Positions 56,134-64,000 of a DNA stretch of 64,000 nt are shown piece by piece (position 1 is the stretch's first letter; each line of letters starts with the position of its first letter). Position numbers and translations under genes: made by a program. This DNA comes from Lutjanus erythropterus (Eukaryota > Chordata > Actinopteri > Lutjaniformes > Lutjanidae), in contig CM034592.1 of NCBI GenBank assembly GCA_020091685.1, forward strand, positions 40,458,362-40,522,361. Reading direction: 5' to 3'. Under the pieces are notes generated by a model. That model did not search any database, was not told where the DNA came from, and saw only the letters and a list, made by a program, of their open reading frames with translations.

Positions 56134-56291
56134 TTAAAGTTGTGACTCCTCGTGTTGCTCCTCCTCCCAGAAGTCACTGCAGGAGGAACATTGAGAGGAC
56201 AGAGAGACGTGCTGGGCTGCATCCAACCGCTCAGGACCGAGGCGGTCGGTTTGATCCAGACTGGTGGAAGAATCAGGTGGAGGAGGATTTT
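56134..56291 (-). CDS. Membrane protein last exon
   Basis: Residues 146-197: NPPPPDSSTSLDQTDRL, then AAQHVSLSSQCSSCSDFW and EEEQHEESQL, stop TAA. The AATAAA signal lies directly downstream, which supports this as the true terminal exon with a very short 3' UTR. Confidence 0.75.
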
Positions 56292-58147
56292 CTACAGTGG
56301 ATGACATCAATGTAAAATCAACTGATAATTATATATTATAAACAATTACACAAACATGTTAAATTATAACAACGACAATGAAAATGCTGTGAACGATTCT
56401 GTTTGTTATTTCTGTATGCAATTGTTTCTCACCTGGAGGAGGACTTGTAACAGTGATCCATTTCCTCAGTTTGTCTTGCAAAGCATTCACTGCTGCAGGA
56501 GAGAAACAGATCTACCTCAACCTTAAGCCAAAGCTACTTAAAACCTGAATAATTCAGATGTTCATTGTTTTGTCATGCAAAACTCTGAATTGTAACCCTC
56601 TGTAGTTCATCTCAGTGTCAGCAGGTGGAGCTGCTGCTAACTGAGTGGACTTGAAACCCAAGGAATGACTCATGAAATTAAAAAAATGAAAGAAAAAAAT
56701 GGAGAAATAAAGGAGGCTGCAATGCAGGTTCTGTTTTTACTGACAGGGCTTAAACCTTAAATGACACCTCAACTTCTGTCTCCTTGTTTCATTTCTTGCT
56801 TTTTAACCAGTTCTCCAAGTATTTGGACTTTAACTGATCCTTGAACTAATTTTAGCATTTCTCTTTCAACTGACACTTCAGCTCCTTCCAGCCCTTACAC
56901 TTTAATTGACCGTTTGCTAAACCCCGCCCCAAACAGTACCTGTCCAATCATAGGTTAGCAACCGTATCTAGGGCTGTCAAGCTTTCCATTCCTCTACATG
57001 TTGCAGGAGGCTCTGTGGGGTGCAATACTCAGCATTTCATGAATCTGGGCAGTGGAGTCTTTTTCTAGTCTCTCAAAAACATGAAAAACAAGAGCACACG
57101 TGGTGAATGAATTAAACCCCGTCTCCAACTGCTCTAACATAGCTGTGAAAATTAGGATGCCTGGCTACCTAACACTAGATTACTAGCTGCAGTAACTTTA
57201 CCACCAGGCAAATTTGTTAGATACCACTGCATCTGCATTTGTCCTGTGGGGGTTTACACTTATAAAATCTGCTTTCGAGTCATTATTTTAGCCAACAAAA
57301 TCCACGGCCGTCAGCTAGAAATGAGAAGCTGCTTTTGTTTTACGTCTCTGAGGAAGCATAGACCTCGTGTTTCAACAATTACTCCCAATTTTGACGTTAA
57401 ATCCACCACTGTTATCACCGTAAACTGCATAAATGCAGTGCAAGAACGGAAAGCTTGGCAGCCTTAGCAACAGTAACTAAGGAGGATGGTGCAGAGTGAA
57501 GGGTCAATTGACTCGTTTCATTTCTTTCCATTCAGATTACAGACATTTCATCTCCCACTTCAACTTCTTTCAGTGCTTTAAGCTTGATGTGACAATGACC
57601 TTTCAACTTTTACTTTTACTCTTCCTCCTGCTGAATATTTAGTGTCACCTACCTCTGCTAGGAAGAGAAGCTGCTGTTGGTTGCTGTTGCTGCTCTGGGT
57701 CTGATCCAATATGCAATGAACTTTCTCCTCCAAGTTCCTCCCCAGGTTCTGCTTCAGGTTCTTGTCCAAGTGTGTCCCCAGATTCCGGTCCGGGTTCCAC
57801 CTGGAGAAAGATTCGGTCCAGCAGGTGGTCCAGCAGCTGGTGGGCATTGTGTGGCTCGGTTCTGATGGTCAGTTTGCGAGCGGGTCGTCCTGTTGAGATC
57901 TTCAACTCTGTGAAGTTTCTGAAGAATCAGAACCCACAGAGACGATTCAGAACTTTGAACCACAACCAGCGTGAATAAAAGATGGATGTTGATGCTGATC
58001 TGAGCAGCTGATGTATGAGGAAGTTGTTGGTTCTTACCTGCTAGTGCTGCGTTTGAGGACCCAGCAGAGAACCATTAGAACCATCAGAACCAGCAGCAGA
58101 ACCACCAAGGACACAACAAAGAGTTCAGATGTCAAAGTCTGGGTCAT
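56134..58147 (-). CDS. Unrecognised small single-pass membrane protein, 4 coding exons
   Basis: Coding exons in transcript order: 58147-58038, 57918-57653, 56492-56433, 56291-56134; 594 nt, 197 residues, GT-AG, phases agree. Residues 1-8 are polar and 9-31 are a Leu/Val/Met-rich membrane segment closed by KR, so no cleavable signal peptide and probably a cytosolic C-terminus. Residues 37-74 are basic then amphipathic (RPARKLTIRTEPHNAHQLL, DHLLDRIFLQVE). Residues 75-125 are acidic with GEEL and QQQQ. After VNALQDKLRKWI come proline runs (TSPPPENPPPPD) and an acidic tail (CSSCSDFWEEEQHEE). I do not recognise the family. The frame is open upstream of the ATG to an acceptor at 58209-58210, so more N-terminal sequence from upstream exons is possible. 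A minus-strand AATAAA at 56128-56123 lies within 15 bases of the stop. Confidence 0.75.
56433..56492 (-). CDS. Membrane protein exon 3 (20 codons, NAGNAG acceptor)
   Basis: Residues 126-145: VNALQDKLRKWITVTSPPP, a predicted amphipathic helix followed by prolines. Acceptor is CAGCAG, so right ends 56492 or 56489 are both in frame and differ by one alanine codon. Donor CCAG/GTGAGA. Confidence 0.7.
56765..56910. repeat. 'ACTTCAACTTC' minisatellite, second site, part 1
   Basis: Imperfect units such as ACACCTCAACTTCTGTCTCC, TTCAACTGACACTTCAGCTC and AGCCCTTACACTTTAATTGA. Same theme as at 4980-5525. A further short run lies at 57540-57615, so the array is interrupted by about 600 bases. It lies in the membrane protein gene intron. 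Confidence 0.6.
57653..57918 (-). CDS. Membrane protein exon 2
   Basis: Residues 37-125: NFTELKISTGRPARKLTIRT, HNAHQLLDHLLDRIFLQVE and an acidic Gly/Glu-rich stretch ending in QQQQPTAASLPSR. Acceptor ATTCTTCAG, donor AGAG/GTAGGT. The acidic part has short imperfect repeats (GQEPEAEPGEELGGE). Confidence 0.75.
58038..58147 (-). CDS. Membrane protein exon 1 (transmembrane segment)
   Basis: Residues 1-36: MTQTLTSEL, hydrophobic stretch, then CWVLKRSTS. Donor CAG/GTAAGA. In the same frame codons upstream of the ATG also read open (RAHHFPLLFSISVT), back to an acceptor AACAG at 58209-58210, so the exon may begin at 58208 and the first bases could be 5' UTR or coding. Confidence 0.75.
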
Positions 58148-58208
58148 CGTCACACTGATACTGAACAACAGGGGGAAGTGATGAGCTCTGATCCTCAACA
58201 CTAGACAC

Positions 58209-58907
58209 CTGTTTGAGGAAAAAAAAAGTAGATTAACATTAAGATTTAGAATTTATTCTTGATCTTGGAACCACCAGGTCCATTTAGAAACTGTTCTGGA
58301 GCTTTTGATTGTACCACGCAGTCAGTCGTCCTCAGAAAATGGAGTTTGAACTTCAGCTGCCAATTTCAGTCTGATGCCAAGGATAACAACGCTTTAAAAT
58401 GCACAGGAAAAATGGAAAATTGATCTTCTACAATTCCATGACAGCTGAGAAATCTCTGTCTGGTGATGAAGATCATGTGATATGATCGATCAAAGTCCGT
58501 CAATCCCTCCACTGTTATTTGGTCACATTGTGTTTAACTTACCTCTCTCTCCTGCTGGGGTCCAGTAGTTTGAGGGAAATCAGTTTGTTGCTCAGCAGTT
58601 ATGAGAAAGGTGAAAGCCTATGTCATTCTGAAAAAGTTGAGAGAAAACATTCTGTTCTGTTTGAATTTCAAAACCAAACAGAATTGCCAAAAGGCTGTGG
58701 CCTGGTGACCAGGTGAACTACCAAGGTCATGTTTTCATTTGCTCTTGAAGACACATCTCCCCCACTTCAGTTCAGAAAGAATTCCACCGGTATTGGATCC
58801 GGTTGACCAAATCGCAGCCAGTAATTTTAAAGTTTGGCAGGTTCTTTACAATGATTGACAAGAGGAGTGCCACCAGTCCAGATTTGAAAAGCCACATAAA
58901 CTGCTCA
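58209..58907. other. Region upstream of the membrane protein gene
   Basis: In minus-strand sense a donor GTAAGT-like site (GAGAG/GTAAGTT) at 58541-58542 pairs with the acceptor at 58209-58210, so an upstream exon may end at 58543. Reading frames through it meet stops, which favours 5' UTR. No promoter element is clear. Confidence 0.3.
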
Positions 58908-59020
58908 GGGCCCCGTTTCCCAGAGCCTTCATAGTGCTACGTGCATCGTAAGTTGTATTTTAAGGTCTCCCGGGCTGTTTCCCAACTCTGGGAAGCTAAA
59001 GGGAGACCTTAAACCACATC
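58908..59020. mobile_element. Partial copy of the palindromic 'CCCCGTTTCCCAGAGCC' element
   Basis: GGGCCCCGTTTCCCAGAGCC, CTACGTGCATCGTAAGTTGT, ATTTTAAGGTCTCCCGGGCT and GGGAGACCTTAAA match the left arm and start of the right arm of the palindrome at 63553-63721; the right arm is then lost. Confidence 0.8.
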
Positions 59021-59805
59021 CACTTCGCCTGTAAGTACAGCCACACAGAGCCGCTAGCATAGCTGTAGGCTTACGTTTGAATATGTAAAGCCAGTGTTGA
59101 TGTCATAGCTTTTTCCAGTTGTGATTCTTCAATGTAAATTCTTACTTGCCATTTCTTGATTTATCATTTAAAACTCATAATACCATTTATTGGTTTCCTT
59201 CATCTATGTCCTTGTCATATTTACGGCCTTATTGTCCTTAGAAGAGCAAAACTGTCTTTATTTTGCAGTTTATTTTTCTCATTCACTTTAATACAGTCAG
59301 AGTTTTTTCAGAGCACCATCTAGTGGAGATCAGAGTGACTGCAGACACTGAGACTGACTGTAACATTCAGTTGCAGACTAATCGATCAGCACAAACAGGA
59401 AACATGGAGTAGGAGTTGTGTCAGCATGTTTTAATCAGATTATCAGGAAGTCAGTGTTTTTTTTTATAAAATAAAATATCATATTCACCATAATTCAACA
59501 GGAACAATATACAAGATAATGATATTTAGAAAAGTCTTATTCTCACATCTTAAATTCTCATATATTAAAGCACCATTAAACACAGTGGTCATCGTTATAT
59601 TAATCTTTAGAATTAACATATTATAAATGAATACTTACATACAACTTTACCCTGATAGAGAATTATTAGGCACCATGTTGATATAAATAAAGTTTTTATT
59701 ACAGCAAGTAAAAAATAAAGGGTGATAATAGAAAATAGGAGAAAGCTCTAAAAAATGTTGCCGATACAACAATCAAATATATACACAGTGTGTATGTGTG
59801 TGTGC
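59021..59805. other. Spacer 3' of PNP
   Basis: AT-rich with no other gene. The PNP 3' UTR lies at its right end. Confidence 0.5.
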
Positions 59806-59952
59806 TCAAACAGCATTATTGGTGTTGTTATTGATCTCCATCCTGCTGATCAGTTCGGTCACCAGCTGCTGCACAGTGTGAGAGCGCAGCCGGCCGACCT
59901 CCAGGACGCCCTCATGGTTCACACTGTCTGAGTCCTCGTAACTCTTCACAAC
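59806..59952 (-). CDS. pnp: PNP last coding exon
   Basis: 48 residues: [38 protein letters not shown], then [10 protein letters not shown] and [12 protein letters not shown] matches human NHEEVLAAG. The C-terminal helix is kept, the last ten residues are lineage-specific. Confidence 0.93.
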   Translation of the reverse strand, partial: VVKSYEDSDSVNHEGVLEVGRLRSHTVQQLVTELISRMEINNNTNNAV

Positions 59953-62900
59953 CTGTCACAGATCAATAAATCAATCAGTGAATCAAACAGTAAACCAACC
60001 AACCAACCAGTCTTCGTCCTTGTAAGCCTTCTCTACCTGACATAGAGTGGTAAATCAATTGTAAGTATTGATGCATTGATTGGCGTGTTTACCTTGTTGG
60101 TGATCAGAGAGAGGCCAAAGACTCTCAGACCACAGTGAGTCGCCACAACGACCTCAGGAGCTGTACTCATACCTGTAAACACACAACACCTGAAGTTACT
60201 GCAACAGGTCACACCAGTACTGCCGATACTCATGACAATACTGTGAATAATATTACTGTTACTGTTAAAATCAGTACTGACACCTCTGCTTGGTGCTTAA
60301 AGGATATTTGCATGCTAAGTAAAACTTTGAATGCAAAGATATTCAAAGTGACCTCACTTGGAAAGACTGAGGTGAACGAAAAAAGAAAAATTTAAGTGCA
60401 ACTTTGTTTTTGAATTGCAGTATCAACATTTAGATTCAAAGCTTCTACCATTGCAATGGTAACTGATGCCCAAATCAGTACTCAGATACTCCTCTATAGC
60501 GTCTCTAGTCTCAAAACCTGTGTACATAAAAACCAGGGGTGTTCACCAAGCATGCAGAAAAGCATCTCCACCAGGGAGCTCCATGTGCACAATACAAATA
60601 ACAAAGTAGTAAGGTACGATAGTTTCTGTTGTCCTCCACCACCCGCCGAATCTTTGAATATTCACAGCGAAGGCTCACTGAAGCTTCAAAGCTCCAAAAA
60701 TGGTATTTGGGTCAGCTCTAAACGCGCCCTACAATGTTACTTAATATTGTGCCTGTCCTTTGCAGTGTGAAAGAAATCAAATTCTAAGACTAACTTTAGC
60801 TCAAACTGCTCTCAAAAGGTGCATTTATTCCAAACAAAGTTATGTTTAATCAGTTTGTCTCTAACTAACACCCTATGCCTGGTGGCATTCAAACTAGGAT
60901 CATGTGCTGGTTGCTAAATTAGTAAAGTACAGGCTGCAGTTACAGCTGCGGGCACTGCGGTTAATCCACAGATCTGGTGTGCCAAGTCATAAAAATTTAC
61001 TTTCTGATTACTATTGGATGAGTTGTGGGTAGGAAATAGGGTCAAGCATCTCCCTGTTAATTGAGACGTTGTGGGTGCATTTACACACGAGGCACAGCAG
61101 CGTAACTTCACTGATTGTTTAATTCTGTTTCCTCTGAGGAGTCTCCTCTGTCCTGCCAAGTTTAGAACCACAATTTTTAGTTTTGCTGCTTAAATTTTCC
61201 ACAGTTTTTGCTACAGTGACATTACTGTGTGCATGAAAATGTTTACTGAAACCAGCCTCTCTAATCATTAAATAAATCTTTAAAGAAAACAATACAACAC
61301 CAAATCAAGAAATCACTTGGAGAGCTCATGCTGCTTGAGATAATTGAAAGATAATATAGCCAACATAAGTGGAATAAGTTTGTAATTTAACACAAGCAGC
61401 AGCAAACGTGTAGGCTTGTTTTCACAATACGGTGTACATTGGTTGATTTCATTTTGGGCAGCTCTTCCAAGCACTGAGTGTATAAAAGAGCCATAGCAAC
61501 CCATTGTTAGCTTGTGGCTAGCTAATGTTGCTAATGGTTATCTGTGACGGTCTGTAAAGCAGATCACACAACACTGTGCAAGCAGAGACTTTTAGTGTAC
61601 GGTTTAGCTGTAATACATGAAAGATTGCAACCAGGTGGCCGCCATTTTGCACACTGCTTGAAAATGGACCAAACACCACTATGTCATAAATTTCATTGCT
61701 CTGATTGGTTGTAGGTCTATCCAATTGCAGGAAAGCATGATAGCTTGTGTTGTCCCTCACTGCCCGCCAAAGCTTCGAATATTTGCAGGGAATTCTCACT
61801 AAGGCTTTTAAGCTCCAAAAAAGGTATCTGGGTCAGCCCTAAACTTGTCTTACACTATTACCTGATGTGTTGCCTGTCTTTTGCACTGTGAAAGAAATCA
61901 AATTCTAAGACTTGTTTTAGTTCAAACTTCTCTCAAAAGGTGCATTCTTCTAAATAAAGTTATGTTTAATCAATTTGCCTCTAACTAACTGACACATTGC
62001 AAACCCTATGACTGCTGGAATTCAAACTAGGATCATGTGCTGGTTGCTAAATTAGTAATGCACAGACTGCAGTTACAACTGCAGGCACTGCGGTTAATTC
62101 GTAGATTGAGTGGGGCGGGTCATAAGAATTTACTCACTGATTAATCGCAGATGGGTTGGAAATATGGTCAAGAATGTGTGTGTGCACTTTTACGCACAAG
62201 GCACAGCAGCATAACTTCACTGATTGTTTAATTCTGTTTACTCTGGGGAGATTCATCTGTTATGTCAAATTTAGAACCACAGTTTAGAGGGCTGCACTGG
62301 GATCTGGATAACTTATGACCTGGTGCAGCTCTTGCAGGATCGAGCAGTTTCAACTTTGCTGAGCGGGCAGTTAAAAATAAGCTGTGGCTCCTGGAATTAA
62401 TAGGATTTCACAGTGCACAGTTCTGAAAATTTCTCTGTGTGTCTTACCGACAGCGTCCACCCCGAGTCGATGCAACAGTCTGGCCTCAGCGATGCTTTCA
62501 AAGTTTGGCCCGCCCACCATGGCATACACGCCCTCCTGCATGATGCCAGCCACGCCCAGCTCTTTGGCGATCTCCATCGCTATGCGACGCAGGCCTTTGT
62601 CATAGCAACCTGACATGGCTGGGAACCTAGGCCCAAACCTGTTAACAACAAATAATGAACAACAATAAACAACAAGATCAACAACTGAAACAAAACCCTC
62701 AACAGCAACACAATAAAGCAACAAACTCATGACAACTTAGTTTACATAAAAAACATTACAGTATGATTGCAATAAACAACAGTGTGACAAAAGTTACACA
62801 AGAATTTAAAAACAAACAATTAAAAAAAGAAACAAGACAACAAACTCAACTCAACAACAATAACAGAAAAAAAAACGTAAACCAGATTTATATCTGAATT

Positions 62901-63078
62901 ACTTTTCGTCGTTGGGTCCACACAGCGGGTTCAGACCAACCAATCCGGGGAAGTTGACATGGTCTTTGATGATCATGATGTCACCAGGCTGGAGGCCGTC
63001 AGCCAATGAGCCAGCAGCGTTTGTCACAATCAGAGTCTCCACCCCTAACAGCTTGAAGACTCGGACTGGAAACGTCGT
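59806..63078 (-). CDS. pnp: Purine nucleoside phosphorylase, 3' part (last four exons)
   Basis: Exons in transcript order: 63078-62903, 62638-62448, 60172-60093, 59952-59806; they give 197 residues in frame. The enzyme splits purine nucleosides with phosphate to free base and ribose-1-phosphate in the cytosolic salvage pathway. Seen here: VTNAAGSL (phosphate/nucleoside loop), [45 protein letters not shown] (Glu of the base-binding site), [20 protein letters not shown] and SLITNK (base-binding Asn). All active-site residues I can check against recalled human PNP are kept. Human PNP has 289 residues, so about 95 N-terminal residues lie beyond the window. The tail [10 protein letters not shown] differs from human. 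Teleosts carry several pnp paralogs; which one this is cannot be told here. A minus-strand AATAAA at 59700-59695 is a possible polyadenylation signal. Confidence 0.95.
60093..60172 (-). CDS. pnp: PNP exon with base-binding asparagine
   Basis: [20 protein letters not shown] then LSLITNK. The Met of GMST and Asn of ITNK correspond to human Met219 and Asn243 in the active site. It is separated from the previous exon by an intron of about 2.3 kb that holds a tandem duplication. Confidence 0.95.
60620..61190. repeat. PNP intron tandem duplication, copy 1
   Basis: Shared with 61745-62285 in order: GTGTGAAAGAAATCAAATTC, TCTCAAAAGGTGCATT, AAAGTTATGTTTAATCA, ATTCAAACTAGGATCATGTG, CTGGTTGCTAAATTAGTAA, GGCACTGCGGTTAAT, AGGCACAGCAGC and ACTTCACTGATTGTTTAATT. 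Period about 1.1 kb. Confidence 0.85.
61745..62285. repeat. PNP intron tandem duplication, copy 2
   Basis: Second copy of 60620-61190, ending about 165 bases from the PNP exon at 62448. Divergence is moderate with small indels, so the duplication is not recent. Confidence 0.85.
62448..62638 (-). CDS. pnp: PNP exon with catalytic glutamate region
   Basis: [20 protein letters not shown], then [20 protein letters not shown] and LHRLGVDAV. The Glu in QEGVY corresponds to human Glu201, which contacts the purine. Donor GTCG/GTAAGA. Confidence 0.95.
62903..63078 (-). CDS. pnp: PNP exon with TNAAG loop
   Basis: Begins [18 protein letters not shown] in phase 0, includes [20 protein letters not shown] and ends GPNDEK. 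It equals the human segment [20 protein letters not shown]. Donor AAAA/GTAATT, acceptor TTCATCAG. Confidence 0.95.
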
Positions 63079-63385
63079 CTGATGAACAGACAGACAGACA
63101 CACACACAGGTTGGTAATCATTTATCTTTCAAACATGAGAAGATTTGTGAACGGAATAGGTCAGATTATTTGATGTGGGGTTGAATAAAGTTTGTATTGA
63201 TAGTTAGCATATTACCCACAGAAAATGGTGGTCAGGAAGCCTTTAGTTTGGAGAAGCAGAGAGGAGTATCAGCACTGAAGCTAAGCAATTAACTTCTGTG
63301 GACAGGGTCAGCAACAACAAAGGTGTTTTAGACACTTAAAAATAGTCCACATAAAAAAAATCAATATCAGCTTAAGGGTACACTA

Positions 63386-64000
63386 CCGTATTTTCCGCAC
63401 TATAAGGCGCATCGGATTATAAGGCGCACCTTCAATGAATGGCCTATTTTAAAACTGTTTTCATATATAGGGCGCACCGCATTATAAGGCGCATAGAATA
63501 GAAACTACTGTAGTGGCTGGGGGTTGCGTTATGCATCCACTAGATGGATCCAGGGTCCCGTTTCCCAGAGCCTTCGTAGCGCTACGTGCGTCGTAAGTTG
63601 TATTTTAAGGTCTCCCTTAAGGTTACGGGCTGTTTCCCAGAGTTGGGACAACCTTAAGGGAGACCTTAAAATACAACTTACGACGCACGTAGCGCTACGA
63701 AGGCTCTGGGAAACGGGGCCCAGATAAGTCAGTCAGTTGTTGAATTCTCTCGCTGCTGCTCTATTCCCATGTTCTTCTGCGTGACTGATAGCCTTGAGTT
63801 TGAACTCTGCGTCGTAAGCGTGTCTCTTGAAAGGTGCCATTTTGGGGTCTTTATACACACACAAGTGGTGTGGGACTGGAATTCCCCTTTACCGTTTTTA
63901 CCGCTGTTACTTCAGCGACGCCCCCTGACTACGGTAGCCATAATTAACCAATATTGATCCATATATAAGGCGCATCGGATTATAAGGCGCACTGTCGGTT
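63386..64000. mobile_element. 'TATAAGGCGC' element, cut by the window edge
   Basis: CCGTATTTTCCGCACTATAA, GGCGCATCGGATTATAAGGC at the left and TATATAAGGCGCATCGGATT, ATAAGGCGCACTGTCGGTT at the right are the known internal repeats of a teleost element. It continues past the window. It is interrupted by the palindrome at 63553-63721. Confidence 0.8.
63553..63721. mobile_element. Near-perfect palindromic MITE
   Basis: Left arm GGGTCCCGTTTCCCAGAGCC, TTCGTAGCGCTACGTGCGTC, GTAAGTTGTATTTTAAGGTC, TCCCTTAAGGTT; the right arm is its reverse complement with only about one mismatch outside the short centre. Arms are about 75-80 bases and the spacer about 20. No protein is encoded. Confidence 0.9.

Noticed and set aside
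63524-63727. 67-codon frame across the palindrome
   Set aside because: Both arms of a near-perfect inverted repeat are open by chance; this is a MITE and has no protein.
1-64000. Retrovirus, LTR element, Polinton, CRISPR array or rRNA/tRNA gene
   Set aside because: No LTR pair, gag/pol/env-like frame, spaced direct repeats, or credible tRNA A/B-box pair was noticed. A tRNAscan or profile search was not possible, so short tRNA-like pieces may have been missed.

Overview
The window is nuclear DNA of a teleost fish, most likely a percomorph. Genes are split into short exons with GT-AG introns. Spacers are AT-rich and full of CA/TG microsatellites, and the interspersed repeats are typical of spiny-rayed fish: TTAA-flanked foldback elements, the 'GGGCTGCAAC...GATTAATC' element, hAT-like elements, a Tc1 relic, L1-, L2- and RTE-like LINE pieces, and 'TATAAGGCGC' and 'GCTAAC'-rich repeats. 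No bacterial operons, rRNA, CRISPR array, retrovirus or LTR element was seen.

Four protein genes could be assembled exon by exon, all on the minus strand. (1) SSUH2 (ssu-2 homolog), complete, 12 coding exons from 28785 down to 4622, 357 residues, with six CxxC motifs in a DnaJ-like cysteine-rich centre and a C-terminal CVIL that looks like a CaaX box. (2) REM1, an RGK-family small GTPase, complete, 4 coding exons from 47844 to 42483, 311 residues, with a candidate non-coding first exon near 51.1 kb. (3) An unrecognised small single-pass membrane protein, apparently complete, 4 coding exons from 58147 to 56134, 197 residues, with a polyadenylation signal just after its stop. (4) The last four exons of a purine nucleoside phosphorylase (PNP), 63078 to 59806; its first exons lie beyond the right edge. 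All splice phases add up, and each reading frame runs through the joins without a stop.

Layout: 0-4.6 kb is flank, with a weak candidate terminal exon of a plus-strand neighbour at the left edge. 4.6-28.8 kb is SSUH2, whose introns hold two blocks of one degenerate minisatellite, another minisatellite, two long-TIR foldback elements and LINE pieces. 28.8-42.5 kb is a gene-free, repeat-rich spacer with a local tandem duplication and a Tc1 relic. 42.5-51.2 kb is REM1. 51.6-54.6 kb is an unusual CTAG-rich degenerate satellite split by an L1-like LINE that is itself split by an RTE-like LINE tail. 56.1-58.2 kb is the membrane protein gene. 59.8-64 kb is PNP, with a tandemly duplicated intron segment and, at the edge, a near-perfect palindrome inserted in a 'TATAAGGCGC' element.

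The four genes do not form an evident pathway: a zinc-binding cysteine-rich protein, a regulator of voltage-gated calcium channels, an unknown membrane protein and a purine salvage enzyme. The most notable signals are the unrecognised membrane gene, the SSUH2 C-terminus, dinucleotide repeats abutting several splice sites, and the nested and duplicated repeat structures.
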